Below, in pieces: positions 1 through 7,070 of a stretch of DNA of 31,589 nt (the stretch's first letter is position 1; each line of letters opens with the position of its first letter). This stretch comes from an uncultured Megasphaera sp. GTDB taxonomy: Bacteria; Bacillota; Negativicutes; Veillonellales; Megasphaeraceae. Below the pieces are notes generated by a model, which saw nothing but the letters and a program-made list of their open reading frames with translations, was not told the origin of the DNA and did not search any database. The stretch covers positions 1-31,589 of the forward strand of contig NZ_CATWFF010000004.1 in the NCBI RefSeq assembly GCF_958350005.1, given 5' to 3'. A program made the position numbers and the translations under genes.

Positions 1-57
1 GTCCCTTTTGGAGACAGCTCGTTACTACCGGAAACTCGTATGCAGTTGTATCAAAAA

Positions 58-1359
58 CTAACGAATGGAAACGTCTTCACCGGCGAGAATCTTTTTCATC
101 GTTCTGGCCGGGCACATTTTGCCGCACATCGTACAGGTTCCTTCGCATTCAGGCTTGCTCGATTCATAGTAGCGCCGTGCTTTTTCCGGGTCAATGGACA
201 GAGAAATCATGGTGTCAAAGTCTACATCGACACGGGCTTTGCTCATGGCGTCATCCCATGCCTGTGCGCCCGGAATGCCTTTGGCCAAGTCAGCTGCGTG
301 AGCGGCAATGCGGGCGGCAATAATGCCTTCTTTAACGTCGTCTACGTCAGGCAGGCGCAGATGTTCTGCCGGCGTAACGTAGCAGAGGAAGTCTGCGCCG
401 CACGAGCCGGCAATGGCTCCGCCAATAGCACTGGTGATATGGTCATAACCAGGGGCAATATCCGTAACCAACGGCCCGAGGACGTAGAAGGGTGCGCCGT
501 GGCACAGCCGTTTTTCCAGCAGCATGTTGGCGGCGATTTCGTTCAGCACCATGTGGCCCGGCCCTTCGATCATGACCTGTACGTTATGTTCCCACGCCCG
601 TTTGGTCAGCTCACCCAGGGTAATGAGTTCTTCAATCTGAGCGGCGTCGGTGGCGTCATGGGTACAGCCAGGACGGCAGGCGTCGCCCAGGCTCAGGGTA
701 ACGTCGTATTTTTCACAAATGTCCAGGAGACGGTCGTAATATTCATAGAACGGGTTTTCCTGGTCGTTCATTTCCATCCAGGCAAAGAGCAGAGAGCCGC
801 CGCGGGATACGACGTTGGTCAGGCGGGGATTGCGCTTAATCCGTTCTGCCGTCTTGCGGTTCATGCCGCAGTGAATGGTCATGAAATCGACGCCGTCTTC
901 CGCGTGCTGTTCGACGACGGAGAAAAATTCGTCCACGGAAATGTCTTTCAGGTCTTTATCCAGCATGCCTACGGCATCGTACATGGGAACTGTGCCGATC
1001 ATGGCCGTCGACATACCGACGAGTTTGCGGCGGAATTCCCGGGTTTTGCCGAAATTGCTCAAGTCCATAATGGCTTCGGCTTTCATATTGATGGCGTTCT
1101 GTACTTTTTCCAGTTCTTCTTCGTGGTTGTTGTGTTCCGGCGATACGCCCAGGTTGACGTTGATTTTCGTGCGGCAGTCCTTGCCGACAGCTTCCGGCGA
1201 CAGGCTGGTATGCAGCTTATTGGCCGGAATGGCGACTTTGCCTTCGGCAATGAGGCCCATCAGTTTTTCTACGGCCATTTTTTCTTTTTCCGCTACGATT
1301 TTCATCTGCGGCGTTACAATGCCCTTACGGGCAGCATCCATTTGCGTCGTGTAATCCAT
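58..1359 (-). CDS. thiC: Phosphomethylpyrimidine synthase ThiC (short form)
   Basis: Radical-SAM [4Fe-4S] enzyme that rearranges aminoimidazole ribotide to hydroxymethylpyrimidine phosphate, the pyrimidine half of thiamine. The protein is about 433 residues and begins MDYTTQMDAARKG. It lacks the long N-terminal extension of the roughly 630-residue E. coli form, as usual for the short form in clostridia and archaea. The C-terminus carries the cluster cysteines as CTMCGKMC, a C-x2-C-x3-C spacing; the E. coli-type enzyme has x4 in the second gap. An AGGAGG lies at 1371-1376. Either GTG at 1362 or ATG at 1359 fits it, and I chose ATG because the protein then starts like its homologues. Control is by the upstream TPP riboswitch and terminator. 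No second thiamine gene fits in the remaining 57 bases, so whether thiC is alone is unknown. Confidence 0.97.
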   Translation of the reverse strand: MDYTTQMDAARKGIVTPQMKIVAEKEKMAVEKLMGLIAEGKVAIPANKLHTSLSPEAVGKDCRTKINVNLGVSPEHNNHEEELEKVQNAINMKAEAIMDLSNFGKTREFRRKLVGMSTAMIGTVPMYDAVGMLDKDLKDISVDEFFSVVEQHAEDGVDFMTIHCGMNRKTAERIKRNPRLTNVVSRGGSLLFAWMEMNDQENPFYEYYDRLLDICEKYDVTLSLGDACRPGCTHDATDAAQIEELITLGELTKRAWEHNVQVMIEGPGHMVLNEIAANMLLEKRLCHGAPFYVLGPLVTDIAPGYDHITSAIGGAIAGSCGADFLCYVTPAEHLRLPDVDDVKEGIIAARIAAHAADLAKGIPGAQAWDDAMSKARVDVDFDTMISLSIDPEKARRYYESSKPECEGTCTMCGKMCPARTMKKILAGEDVSIR

Positions 1360-1411
1360 CACTCACAAAACCTCCTACAAATCTGTATGATACAATCCAA
1401 AAACAGGTATT

Positions 1412-1437
1412 AAAAAAGCCCGCCTCAGCAGGCAGGC
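1412..1437 (-). terminator. Rho-independent terminator of the thiC riboswitch
   Basis: On the minus strand a 7-bp stem (GCCTGCC with GGCGGGC, one T-G wobble) around a 6-base loop is followed by six Ts. It lies between the TPP aptamer and the thiC ribosome binding site, as expected for transcription-terminating thiamine riboswitches. The inference is termination when TPP is bound. Confidence 0.85.
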
Positions 1438-1454
1438 AGGCGCTACGGCAGTGC

Positions 1455-1546
1455 ATGCTTCCCTACGTCGGCATTATCCGAATCAGGTAGATAAGGGACA
1501 AGCGCTAATCCGAACGCTTTCTCAGCCATAACGGCGCCCCCAGCTT
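1455..1546 (-). promoter_or_regulatory. TPP (thiamine pyrophosphate) riboswitch
   Basis: The minus strand shows the conserved THI-box blocks in order: GGGGGCGCC near 1534-1542, GGCTGAGA at about 1520-1527, a P3-like AAGCG/CGCTT helix, ACCTGATTCGGATAATGCC, and the closing CGTAGGGAA near 1459-1467. These match the pyrimidine-sensing (CUGAGA) and pyrophosphate-sensing arms of the family. It sits directly in front of thiC, a classic target, and is followed by an intrinsic terminator. Confidence 0.96.
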
Positions 1547-1564
1547 CTTTATATATCTTGCTAT

Positions 1565-1593
1565 AGTATAATACATTCATGAAAACATTGCAA
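1565..1593 (-). promoter_or_regulatory. thiC promoter
   Basis: Minus-strand -35 TTGCAA at 1588-1593 and -10 TATACT at 1565-1570 are separated by exactly 17 bases. Transcription should start near 1558, just ahead of the riboswitch, so the whole aptamer lies in the transcript. Confidence 0.8.
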
Positions 1594-1626
1594 CTATGGC
1601 GGCATATCCCCCGGCCATGAAGGCCG

Positions 1627-1666
1627 CAAAAAGCCGGCTGGACTGCGCGCTGCAGCCAGCCGGCTT
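1627..1666 (-). terminator. Terminator of the small secreted protein gene
   Basis: An 11-bp perfect stem (AAGCCGGCTGG with CCAGCCGGCTT, at 1656-1666 and 1631-1641) with a 14-base loop is followed on the minus strand by a short T run. It lies about 40 bases after the stop codon at 1706 and separates that gene from the thiC promoter. Confidence 0.8.
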
Positions 1667-1705
1667 CTGTCTGTCCGGCAACTGCCGTTTCCGGAGACCC
1701 AGGGT

Positions 1706-2089
1706 CTATTTGCTTTCCCGTTCCCGTACTTTCTGCAGTACGTCTTCGGCCATGCGGGCCCGGGCTTTAATGACGTTGTTGCCGTTTTTGATGTCTTCAG
1801 GATAGAAACTGCTCTTATACTTGCTCTTCTTCGTCTTGGTCACCATTTCTTTGAGCTGAATGGTCTGTTCGTCCATATTATACACGTAGGTGCAGTAATC
1901 GGTCGTGTCGCCCGACGTTTCTACGGTCTTGAACTCGAGGACTTCCCGGCCCATATCATAGGTGATCCTGGCAGAATCCATATCGATAGCCGTGTACTGA
2001 TTGTACTGCCATATGTCCTTGGCCGCAAAGGCGGTCGCCGAAATGGCCAGCGTCATGGCAACGGCTGCCAGTATTTTCTTTGTCTTCAT
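1706..2089 (-). CDS. Small secreted protein of unknown function
   Basis: A 127-residue protein with a clear signal peptide: MKTKK, a hydrophobic stretch to about residue 20, and a probable signal-peptidase I site after ATAFA. The mature part of about 105 residues is polar. Its middle is rich in Tyr, Thr and Asp, with a single Cys at about residue 66, and its end is basic and probably helical (RARMAEDVLQKVRERE). I recognise no family. A strong ribosome binding site (AAGGAGGG) precedes the ATG. The gene has its own extended -10 promoter and its own terminator, so it is a single-gene unit. A periplasmic location is likely if the host is diderm. It is probably a lineage-restricted hypothetical protein. 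Confidence 0.8.
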   Translation of the reverse strand: MKTKKILAAVAMTLAISATAFAAKDIWQYNQYTAIDMDSARITYDMGREVLEFKTVETSGDTTDYCTYVYNMDEQTIQLKEMVTKTKKSKYKSSFYPEDIKNGNNVIKARARMAEDVLQKVRERESK

Positions 2090-2125
2090 ATATACACCCT
2101 CCTTGTTGCTTATACTCCTGAGGTT

Positions 2126-2134
2126 ATTATATCA
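2126..2134 (-). promoter_or_regulatory. Extended -10 promoter of the small secreted protein gene
   Basis: The minus strand reads TGATATAAT, a full extended -10, about 37 bases before the ATG at 2089. The -35 position is poor (TTCTAT), as often seen with extended -10 promoters. The same nine bases occur upstream of mfd at 17801-17809. Confidence 0.65.
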
Positions 2135-2167
2135 TGAACGCTGTGAAAATAGAAGGGCACTGCCTGG

Positions 2168-2938
2168 TCAGGGCATGGACGGCATGTTGCGGCCGTGGAA
2201 GATTTCCTGCATTTCCTGACGCACCAGGCGGCGGATCTGCCGCTGCTGCCGTTCCGTCAGCTCATCGGCGTTTTTATTGAACAGATAGTTGTTCAGATCA
2301 AAGTCTTTCAGCATCATTTTCGTATGGAAAATGTTTTCCTGATAGACGTTGACGTCGATCATGTCGTAGCGGCGGCGGGTCTGATGGGATATGTAGTTCT
2401 GAATGGAATTGATGCGGTGGTCGATGAACAGCTTTTTCCCGCTCACATCGCGCGTAAAGCCGCGGACGTGATAGTCAAGGGTGACAATATCCGAATCAAA
2501 GCTGTCGAGGAGATAGTTCAGGGCATTGAGAGGCGAAATACGGCCGCACGTGGACACGTCAATATCGGCGCGGAAGGTCATAATCCCTTTCTGCGGATGG
2601 CTTTCCGGATAGGTGTGAACTGTCAGATGGCTCTTGTCCAGATGACAGACTACGTCGGCATCCTGCGGTTCCACCGGTTCTTCGGAAATGAGGATAGTCA
2701 CGCTCGCGCCCTGGGGCTCATAGTCCTGACTGGCAATGTTCAGGATATGGGCGCCAATGACGGAAGATACATTCTGCAGGATACGGGTCAGCCGGGCCGC
2801 ATTGTACTGTTCGTCAATATATTCGATATACTGACGCCGTGCTTCTTCGCTGATAGCATAACAGATGTCATACATATTAAAGCTCAGGGTCTTGGTCAGA
2901 TTATTGAACCCATACAGTCTCAGTTTTTTCATTTTCAT
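2168..2938 (-). CDS. speD: S-adenosylmethionine decarboxylase proenzyme, E. coli type
   Basis: Pyruvoyl enzyme that decarboxylates S-adenosylmethionine to provide the aminopropyl donor for spermidine. The sequence closely follows E. coli SpeD: MKKLRLYGFNNLTK at the start, DYEPQGASVTIL, and the self-cleavage site DKSHLTVHTYPESHP. The Ser in KSH (about residue 103) should become the pyruvoyl group. The end also matches (NVYQENIFHTKM, GRNMPSMP). ATG at 2938 is chosen because the homologous N-terminus begins there and AAGGTG lies about 12 bases upstream; an upstream in-frame GTG at 2962 would add eight residues not expected in the family. It is last in a seven-gene run, 45 bases after the phosphodiesterase. 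No spermidine synthase (speE) is present in the window. Confidence 0.96.
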   Translation of the reverse strand: MKMKKLRLYGFNNLTKTLSFNMYDICYAISEEARRQYIEYIDEQYNAARLTRILQNVSSVIGAHILNIASQDYEPQGASVTILISEEPVEPQDADVVCHLDKSHLTVHTYPESHPQKGIMTFRADIDVSTCGRISPLNALNYLLDSFDSDIVTLDYHVRGFTRDVSGKKLFIDHRINSIQNYISHQTRRRYDMIDVNVYQENIFHTKMMLKDFDLNNYLFNKNADELTERQQRQIRRLVRQEMQEIFHGRNMPSMP

Positions 2939-2983
2939 GATTATCACTCGCACCTTTTCCACAGGATTTGCAGGAATCTGCGT

Positions 2984-3481
2984 TTATGTTCGTAATTCGT
3001 GTATGCTTACTTCAGTCAGTACGCCGTCATCAATGCGGCAAATGGCATAGGTTCCCTTCCGTCCGTCCCGAGGCAGGGAAATGCTGCCAGGATTGAGAAT
3101 AGTCAGACCATCCCGTTCTTCACAGAACCGGCGGTGCGTATGGCCAAATACGACCAGAGAAGCACCGCAGCGCTTCCCCAGAGCCGCCAGTTTTTCGATT
3201 CGCTCTGATCCATACCACTGGTGGCCGTGAATGGCCACGATGGAAATGCCGCCGATCTGCACCGTCCGGCACTCAGGCGTTCGGGTCTGGGTCCGATAGT
3301 CATTATTTCCCAGCACGGCGTATACGGGCACGCCCGTATACACGGCCAGATCATCGCCGTCTTCGCAGTAGTCACCGCAGTGAATCCAGGCTGCTACGTC
3401 CGGCGCCTGGTTTACCATGGCTTCCAGCGGCTGAAACCGGCCATGACTGTCGCTGACGATGCCGACGTATACGGTACTCAT
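2984..3481 (-). CDS. YfcE/MJ0936-type metallophosphoesterase
   Basis: A 165-residue calcineurin-like phosphodiesterase that probably uses two metal ions. The family motifs are present in order: DSHG (Asp11, His13), HCGD (Asp37), GNND (58-61), HGHQ, and GHTH near residue 117. It is close to the B. subtilis YsnB / E. coli YfcE group, which hydrolyse phosphodiesters in vitro but whose natural substrate is unclear. Its ATG overlaps the rdgB stop codon (ATGA at 3478-3481), so the two are probably translationally coupled. The rdgB-yfcE order is conserved in Bacillus (ysnA-ysnB), which suggests a shared nucleotide-related role without proving one. Confidence 0.93.
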   Translation of the reverse strand: MSTVYVGIVSDSHGRFQPLEAMVNQAPDVAAWIHCGDYCEDGDDLAVYTGVPVYAVLGNNDYRTQTRTPECRTVQIGGISIVAIHGHQWYGSERIEKLAALGKRCGASLVVFGHTHRRFCEERDGLTILNPGSISLPRDGRKGTYAICRIDDGVLTEVSIHELRT

Positions 3482-4065
3482 GACAGGGCCTCTACGAGCT
3501 GTTTCAGAGCCCTTCCGCGATGGCTGATGGCATTTTTTTCATCCATGGACAGTTCGGCCATGGTCTTGCCCAGGGACGGGACATAAAACAGGGGATCATA
3601 GCCAAAGCCGTTATGACCGGCATAAAAATCGCGCAGTATGCCTTGACACTGGCCTTCTTCCAGAATCCGCCGGCCGTCAGGAAACAGCAGGGCCAGGACG
3701 CAGACATAGCGAACAGTCCGCTTTTCCGGCGGAAAGGCGGACAAATCGGCAATGAGCTTCCGGTTATTGGCTTCATCATCACAGTCCGGGCCGGCATAGC
3801 GGGCCGAATACACGCCGGGCCGGCCATTGAGGGCGTCAGCAAGGATACCCGAGTCATCAGCCAGGCAGGGCAGGCCGGAAGCCTTCATGTAATATTCCGC
3901 TTTCAGGCAGGCATTTTCGGCAAAGGTCGTCCCTGTTTCTTCAGGCTCTGTAATATGGGGGCAGACCTGACGGATTGGCAGGACATCGAAGCCCAGCGGT
4001 TCCAGGACGCTGCGGAATTCACGTATTTTTCCGGCATTATGCGTTGCCAGTACTAATTTCTCCAT
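3478..4065 (-). CDS. rdgB: Non-canonical purine NTP pyrophosphatase (RdgB/HAM1)
   Basis: Removes dITP, ITP and XTP from the nucleotide pool by hydrolysis to the monophosphate and pyrophosphate. The product is 195 residues, normal for the family. It starts MEKLVLATHNAGKIREF (nucleotide-binding loop), then has TFAENACLKAEYY, the LADDSG active-site acidic pair, RPGVYSARYAG, the HNGFGYDP substrate-base loop and the terminal SHRGRAL. ATG at 4065 is set by homology and by a GGGGAG 10 bases upstream; the open frame extends further upstream, but that part reads the previous gene out of frame. It is 11 bases from the CofE-like gene and overlaps the phosphodiesterase start by four bases. Confidence 0.96.
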   Translation of the reverse strand: MEKLVLATHNAGKIREFRSVLEPLGFDVLPIRQVCPHITEPEETGTTFAENACLKAEYYMKASGLPCLADDSGILADALNGRPGVYSARYAGPDCDDEANNRKLIADLSAFPPEKRTVRYVCVLALLFPDGRRILEEGQCQGILRDFYAGHNGFGYDPLFYVPSLGKTMAELSMDEKNAISHRGRALKQLVEALS

Positions 4066-4076
4066 GGTCTGCTCCC

Positions 4077-4736
4077 CTATTTGCCGGCGCCTTTGACGAA
4101 GTGGGCATAATTTTTGATAATAACAATAGGCGTCTTCTGCGATGCATTGCCAAAGGGATTGTTGATGAGAATTTTGGCGATTTCCTGGGGATTGAGTCCG
4201 CGGGAATGGCCCAGTACGGCAGCACGCTTGAGGTCGTTGACGTCGGCGACGCAGGCGCCATAGCAGCCCAGGCGCTGTTTGATTTTTTCGGCAACTGTAT
4301 CCGGTTCGGCCGGACCGTAAACGATGCATTTGTCAAAAGGCGGCATCGTACCGGTAACATCATCGGTAAGGGATGCCTGGCGGCACAGCTGATACCACAC
4401 GCCGTTCTTGCCGATGAGCTTGGCCAGGAAGCCGAGGATGAAGCAGAACAGCATTTTCCATTCGCCTTCCAGTTCCATAGCGGCCTGCATGCCGTACAGG
4501 CTGGCCATGCTGCCTTCACCGGGCACAAAGCGGCGCATGAGGCGTGCCTGCCACGACGGCGTCAGTTCTTCCGGACGGGTATAGCGGTGCTGCGTAATGG
4601 CGACAACACTTTCGGCGGTGCAGACAATATCGTCTGGGCCGACGAGGGGTTTGGCGTATTCTTCGATAGCGTCGACAATGTTGTCTTTATCTGTAAGAAT
4701 TCGGGTCTTAACGGGGACTAATTTTAATTCTGCCAT
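4077..4736 (-). CDS. CofE-like protein (F420-0:gamma-glutamyl ligase family)
   Basis: A 219-residue protein that resembles the coenzyme F420 gamma-glutamyl ligase family (PF01996). Early segments fit (LVPVKTRILTDKDNIVDAIEEY, then DIVCTAESVVAITQ), as do TGTMPPFDKCIVYGPAEP in the middle and LILGHSRG-like AAVLGHSRGLNPQEIAKIL near the end. In methanogens and actinobacteria the enzyme adds glutamate to F420-0. In Firmicutes without F420, homologues exist whose substrate is unknown, and no F420 biosynthesis gene (cofC/D/G/H) is present here. A hydrophobic stretch near residue 95 (MLFCFILGFLAKLIG) may be buried or membrane-associated. AGGAGG precedes the ATG. It sits between an anchored hypothetical protein and rdgB. 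Family assignment is fairly secure; function is open. Confidence 0.75.
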   Translation of the reverse strand: MAELKLVPVKTRILTDKDNIVDAIEEYAKPLVGPDDIVCTAESVVAITQHRYTRPEELTPSWQARLMRRFVPGEGSMASLYGMQAAMELEGEWKMLFCFILGFLAKLIGKNGVWYQLCRQASLTDDVTGTMPPFDKCIVYGPAEPDTVAEKIKQRLGCYGACVADVNDLKRAAVLGHSRGLNPQEIAKILINNPFGNASQKTPIVIIKNYAHFVKGAGK

Positions 4737-4749
4737 TCCAAACTACCTC

Positions 4750-5292
4750 CTAGTGCAGTTCCAGTTCATGCTGGACTTCCGAAGCTTTCAGGGTAATGCG
4801 TGCTTTGTGAATATACCATTCACTGCGGGATACGACCTGATATACCAGGTCAATGGGCATATCAGGGAAGGTCTTCAGATCTTCGCGAATGTTGTGATTT
4901 TTGCTGACCAGCGCAATGGTGACGCGGACGCTGCTGCCTTCACCAGGATAGTAAATAACCGATTCCCAGTAATTGTCATCCCGTTCAGCTGCCGTATTGG
5001 CCAGCTGGGAATGGACGATGCATTTGTCATACTGTTCCCGCGGCAGCAGGGTGCGGGGATAAAAATCCATAATCGTACCGAGCTGACGGCCGGCGTTGCG
5101 GAAAGGAACTTCCGTTTCAAATACGGCCGTATCGGCTGTTATTTCTTTCAGCACGAAAGGCTTGCGGCGGCGCGCTTCAATGACGAAGCGGGCATCGCCC
5201 TGGCGCCAGGCAAAGAGGCGGAACAGCAGGTACAGGACGGCAACGATGCCGATAAGGGCAACAACTACATTGATGAGTACATAAAATAACAC
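4750..5292 (-). CDS. Membrane-anchored hypothetical protein
   Basis: A 180-residue protein with one N-terminal membrane segment (about residues 3-27, MLFYVLINVVVALIGIVAVL) and a soluble part of about 150 residues predicted to be mostly beta strand (alternating runs such as FVLKEITADTAVFETEVPF and SVRVTIALVSK). I recognise no family. The start is GTG at 5292, nine bases after AAGGAG; no ATG is better placed. It lies between murI and the CofE-like gene, with a 13-base gap to the latter whose ribosome binding site overlaps this gene's stop. The close packing suggests co-expression with the CofE-like protein, but gives no function. Confidence 0.8.
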   Translation of the reverse strand: MLFYVLINVVVALIGIVAVLYLLFRLFAWRQGDARFVIEARRRKPFVLKEITADTAVFETEVPFRNAGRQLGTIMDFYPRTLLPREQYDKCIVHSQLANTAAERDDNYWESVIYYPGEGSSVRVTIALVSKNHNIREDLKTFPDMPIDLVYQVVSRSEWYIHKARITLKASEVQHELELH

Positions 5293-5335
5293 GGCACAGG
5301 ACTCCTTTTCACTGATATGGAATGAATAATACTGC

Positions 5336-6142
5336 CTATGAGGTAAAGGAAATAGTTTCGGTCGTAAACTCGTTGGCCGGAATCAGATGGGATGCCAGCA
5401 GTCCGCCCCGGGCAGCCTCGGCGGTAAAGCACAGCTTCAGGTATCCCGGCTCAGGACTGGTATTGAGAATACCGTCTTTTTTCAGCACTTCCAGCGTCTG
5501 CAGGGCCATTTCGTGAGCCGGGTCGACAAAGGCAATGGTGTCGCCGCACAGCTCTTCAAAGAGGGGCTGCAGAAAGGGAAAATGGGTGCAGCCGAAAATG
5601 GCCGTATCGGCGCCTGAAGCCAGGACGGGAGCCGTATACTGCCGGAGGGGCGCCATCACTTCTTCGCCGGACAGGATGCCCCGTTCGACGAGATTGGCCA
5701 GGGCCGGGCAGGCCTGCTCGACAATTTCGATCTGCGGGTCCATGGCAGCTGCCACTTTGCGGTGACTGTGATTGGCTATGGTAAGATCCGTAGCAAAGAC
5801 GGCGATTTTCTTGGTCGTACTGATTTCACTGGCCGTGCGGATGCCGCGGCTCATGCCGATGAGCGGATAAGGCACTTCGTTTTTCACCGTATCGTAGGCC
5901 ACGGCTGTCGCCGTATTACAGCCAATGGCGACGAGCTTGACGTCATGAGCGGTCATGAAGCGGAGAATGTCCCGCGTATAGGTCAGAATTTCTTCCGGTG
6001 TCCGGGACCCATAGGGATTGCGCTTCGTGTCGCCGACATAGATGATGTTTTCATGAGGCAGGAGCATGCGCAGCTTACTGACGACAGTCAGGCCGCCTAC
6101 TCCTGAATCAAATACGCCAATAGGACGGTCCTTACTGTTCAC
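5336..6142 (-). CDS. murI: Glutamate racemase
   Basis: Converts L-glutamate to D-glutamate for peptidoglycan. The 268-residue protein has both catalytic cysteine motifs, GCNTAT (Cys75) and GCTHFP (Cys185), plus the N-terminal FDSGVGGLTV loop with the essential Asp, VGDTKRNPYGSR, and the C-terminal FVDPA segment. The start is GTG at 6142, preceded by GGGAGGAG at a good distance; this overlaps the thioesterase stop by 11 bases, so the two are likely coupled. Length and motifs are complete, so the enzyme should be active. Confidence 0.97.
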   Translation of the reverse strand: MNSKDRPIGVFDSGVGGLTVVSKLRMLLPHENIIYVGDTKRNPYGSRTPEEILTYTRDILRFMTAHDVKLVAIGCNTATAVAYDTVKNEVPYPLIGMSRGIRTASEISTTKKIAVFATDLTIANHSHRKVAAAMDPQIEIVEQACPALANLVERGILSGEEVMAPLRQYTAPVLASGADTAIFGCTHFPFLQPLFEELCGDTIAFVDPAHEMALQTLEVLKKDGILNTSPEPGYLKLCFTAEAARGGLLASHLIPANEFTTETISFTS

Positions 6143-6581
6143 GGGCTGCTCCTCCCTGCAGGGCTGACTGGCGATCCTGATCGTACTGTGCTTTCAGCCG
6201 GTCGTAGGCTTCATCATGCAGGCGCGTAACGGCGCCGGTCTTCCTGTTGGTAAAGACGTTCTGCGACGTCCCTTCAGCCAGCAGCAGTCCGTCTGACTGC
6301 CGCAGAATCCGGTAGGAATATACCATCTGTGCCCGCGACAGCTTCGTCAGCCGTGTTTCAATGGCAATGGTATCATCGAAGTTAATGGGATGAATGTATT
6401 CGCAGGATACACTTTTAATGGGAAATAAAATTCCCTCTTCCATCAGTTCGAACAAATCGACGCCGGCCTGCTTCAGATAGGCACAGCGGCCGCATTCGAA
6501 CCAGCGAATGTGATTGGAATGATGGGCAATGCCCATCATATCGGTTTCGTAAAACCGTACTTTTTCAATAACCGTAATCAT
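6132..6581 (-). CDS. Acyl-CoA thioesterase, YbgC/4-hydroxybenzoyl-CoA hotdog family
   Basis: A 149-residue single hotdog-fold protein. The family active-site segment is visible near the N-terminus as RFYETDMMGIAHHSNHIRWFE, with Asp14 as the likely catalytic residue. The middle strands (FPIKSVSCEYIHPINFDDTI, ETRLTKLSRAQMVYSYRI) follow the YbgC/FadM pattern. It should hydrolyse an acyl-CoA; chain preference cannot be read from sequence. AGGAGC precedes the ATG. It is the first gene of the murI-rdgB-speD run, about 30 bases from a near-consensus promoter start. Nothing links it chemically to its neighbours. Confidence 0.9.
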   Translation of the reverse strand: MITVIEKVRFYETDMMGIAHHSNHIRWFECGRCAYLKQAGVDLFELMEEGILFPIKSVSCEYIHPINFDDTIAIETRLTKLSRAQMVYSYRILRQSDGLLLAEGTSQNVFTNRKTGAVTRLHDEAYDRLKAQYDQDRQSALQGGAAREQ

Positions 6582-6618
6582 GGTCTTCTGCTCCTAAGTA
6601 TAAAAACGCGCTCCCATT

Positions 6619-6647
6619 ATTTTACGATGATAGCCTATGTTTGTCAA
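6619..6647 (-). promoter_or_regulatory. Promoter of the thioesterase-murI-rdgB-speD operon
   Basis: Perfect -35 TTGACA (6642-6647) and -10 TAAAAT (6619-6624) with a 17-base spacer on the minus strand. Transcription should begin near 6612. No equally good promoter was seen further down the seven-gene run. Confidence 0.85.
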
Positions 6648-6668
6648 AGAAATTTCACTGTTTTCCGG

Positions 6669-6711
6669 AGAAAACAACAATTCCAACATGACTGTTTCAT
6701 GTTGGAATTGT
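6669..6711 (-). terminator. Strong terminator after the YkvA gene
   Basis: A perfect 14-bp stem (ACAATTCCAACATG with its exact complement, 6677-6690 and 6698-6711) with a 7-base loop is followed on the minus strand by TGTTTTCT. It starts nine bases after the stop codon at 6720 and isolates this operon from the promoter at 6619-6647. Confidence 0.92.
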
Positions 6712-6719
6712 ATACATCC

Positions 6720-7058
6720 TTATAGTTTTACAAAGGGAAACATATGACGGACTTTTTCAATGTGCTCCGGTTTGACATAGGTACCGGCAAAGCGCAGCGC
6801 CGCAGCAGCGACGGCGGCATCGTCCAGCCAGCCCAGGCCCATAAGGGCATCGGGAACGAAATCAAGGGGCAGAATGATATACCCCAGGGCTCCCATGAGG
6901 GCCAGTTTGACGAAGGTCGGCGTGTCCTTGTCCTGGATGCAGTAAAAGATCGTCAGCATTTTGGGCAGAAAGCGGACGCGCCGTCCTGTTCCCCGAATGA
7001 AGCGGACAAATTTTCCCGGCGTATAAAAGCGGGCAAAAAAGCTCAGCACCTTCCACAT
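6720..7058 (-). CDS. YkvA family (DUF1232) membrane protein
   Basis: A 112-residue protein with the DUF1232 core at about residues 50-90: KLALMGALGYIILPLDFVPD followed by LGWLDDAAVAAAALRF. The PxDxxPD-like turn and following LDD are the hallmark of the family, whose function is unknown. The N-terminus is aromatic and basic (FFARFYTPGKFVRFIR). The ribosome binding site AAGGAG overlaps the stop of the preceding gene (TAAGGAG), 12 bases away, so the pair is one operon. Both products are probably membrane-associated. Confidence 0.88.
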   Translation of the reverse strand: MWKVLSFFARFYTPGKFVRFIRGTGRRVRFLPKMLTIFYCIQDKDTPTFVKLALMGALGYIILPLDFVPDALMGLGWLDDAAVAAAALRFAGTYVKPEHIEKVRHMFPFVKL

Positions 7059-7070
7059 ATACGGCGCTCC

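Noticed and set aside
1..57. A further thiamine gene or terminator after thiC
   Set aside because: The 57 bases contain no start codon with a ribosome binding site and no hairpin with a T run; too little sequence to judge.
40..1413. Plus-strand open frame of about 457 codons opposite thiC
   Set aside because: It is antisense to a complete thiC and runs into the riboswitch terminator; it is a by-product of codon bias.
4066..4329. 88 extra residues at the RdgB N-terminus
   Set aside because: They read the CofE-like gene out of frame; the RdgB fold starts at the ATG at 4065.
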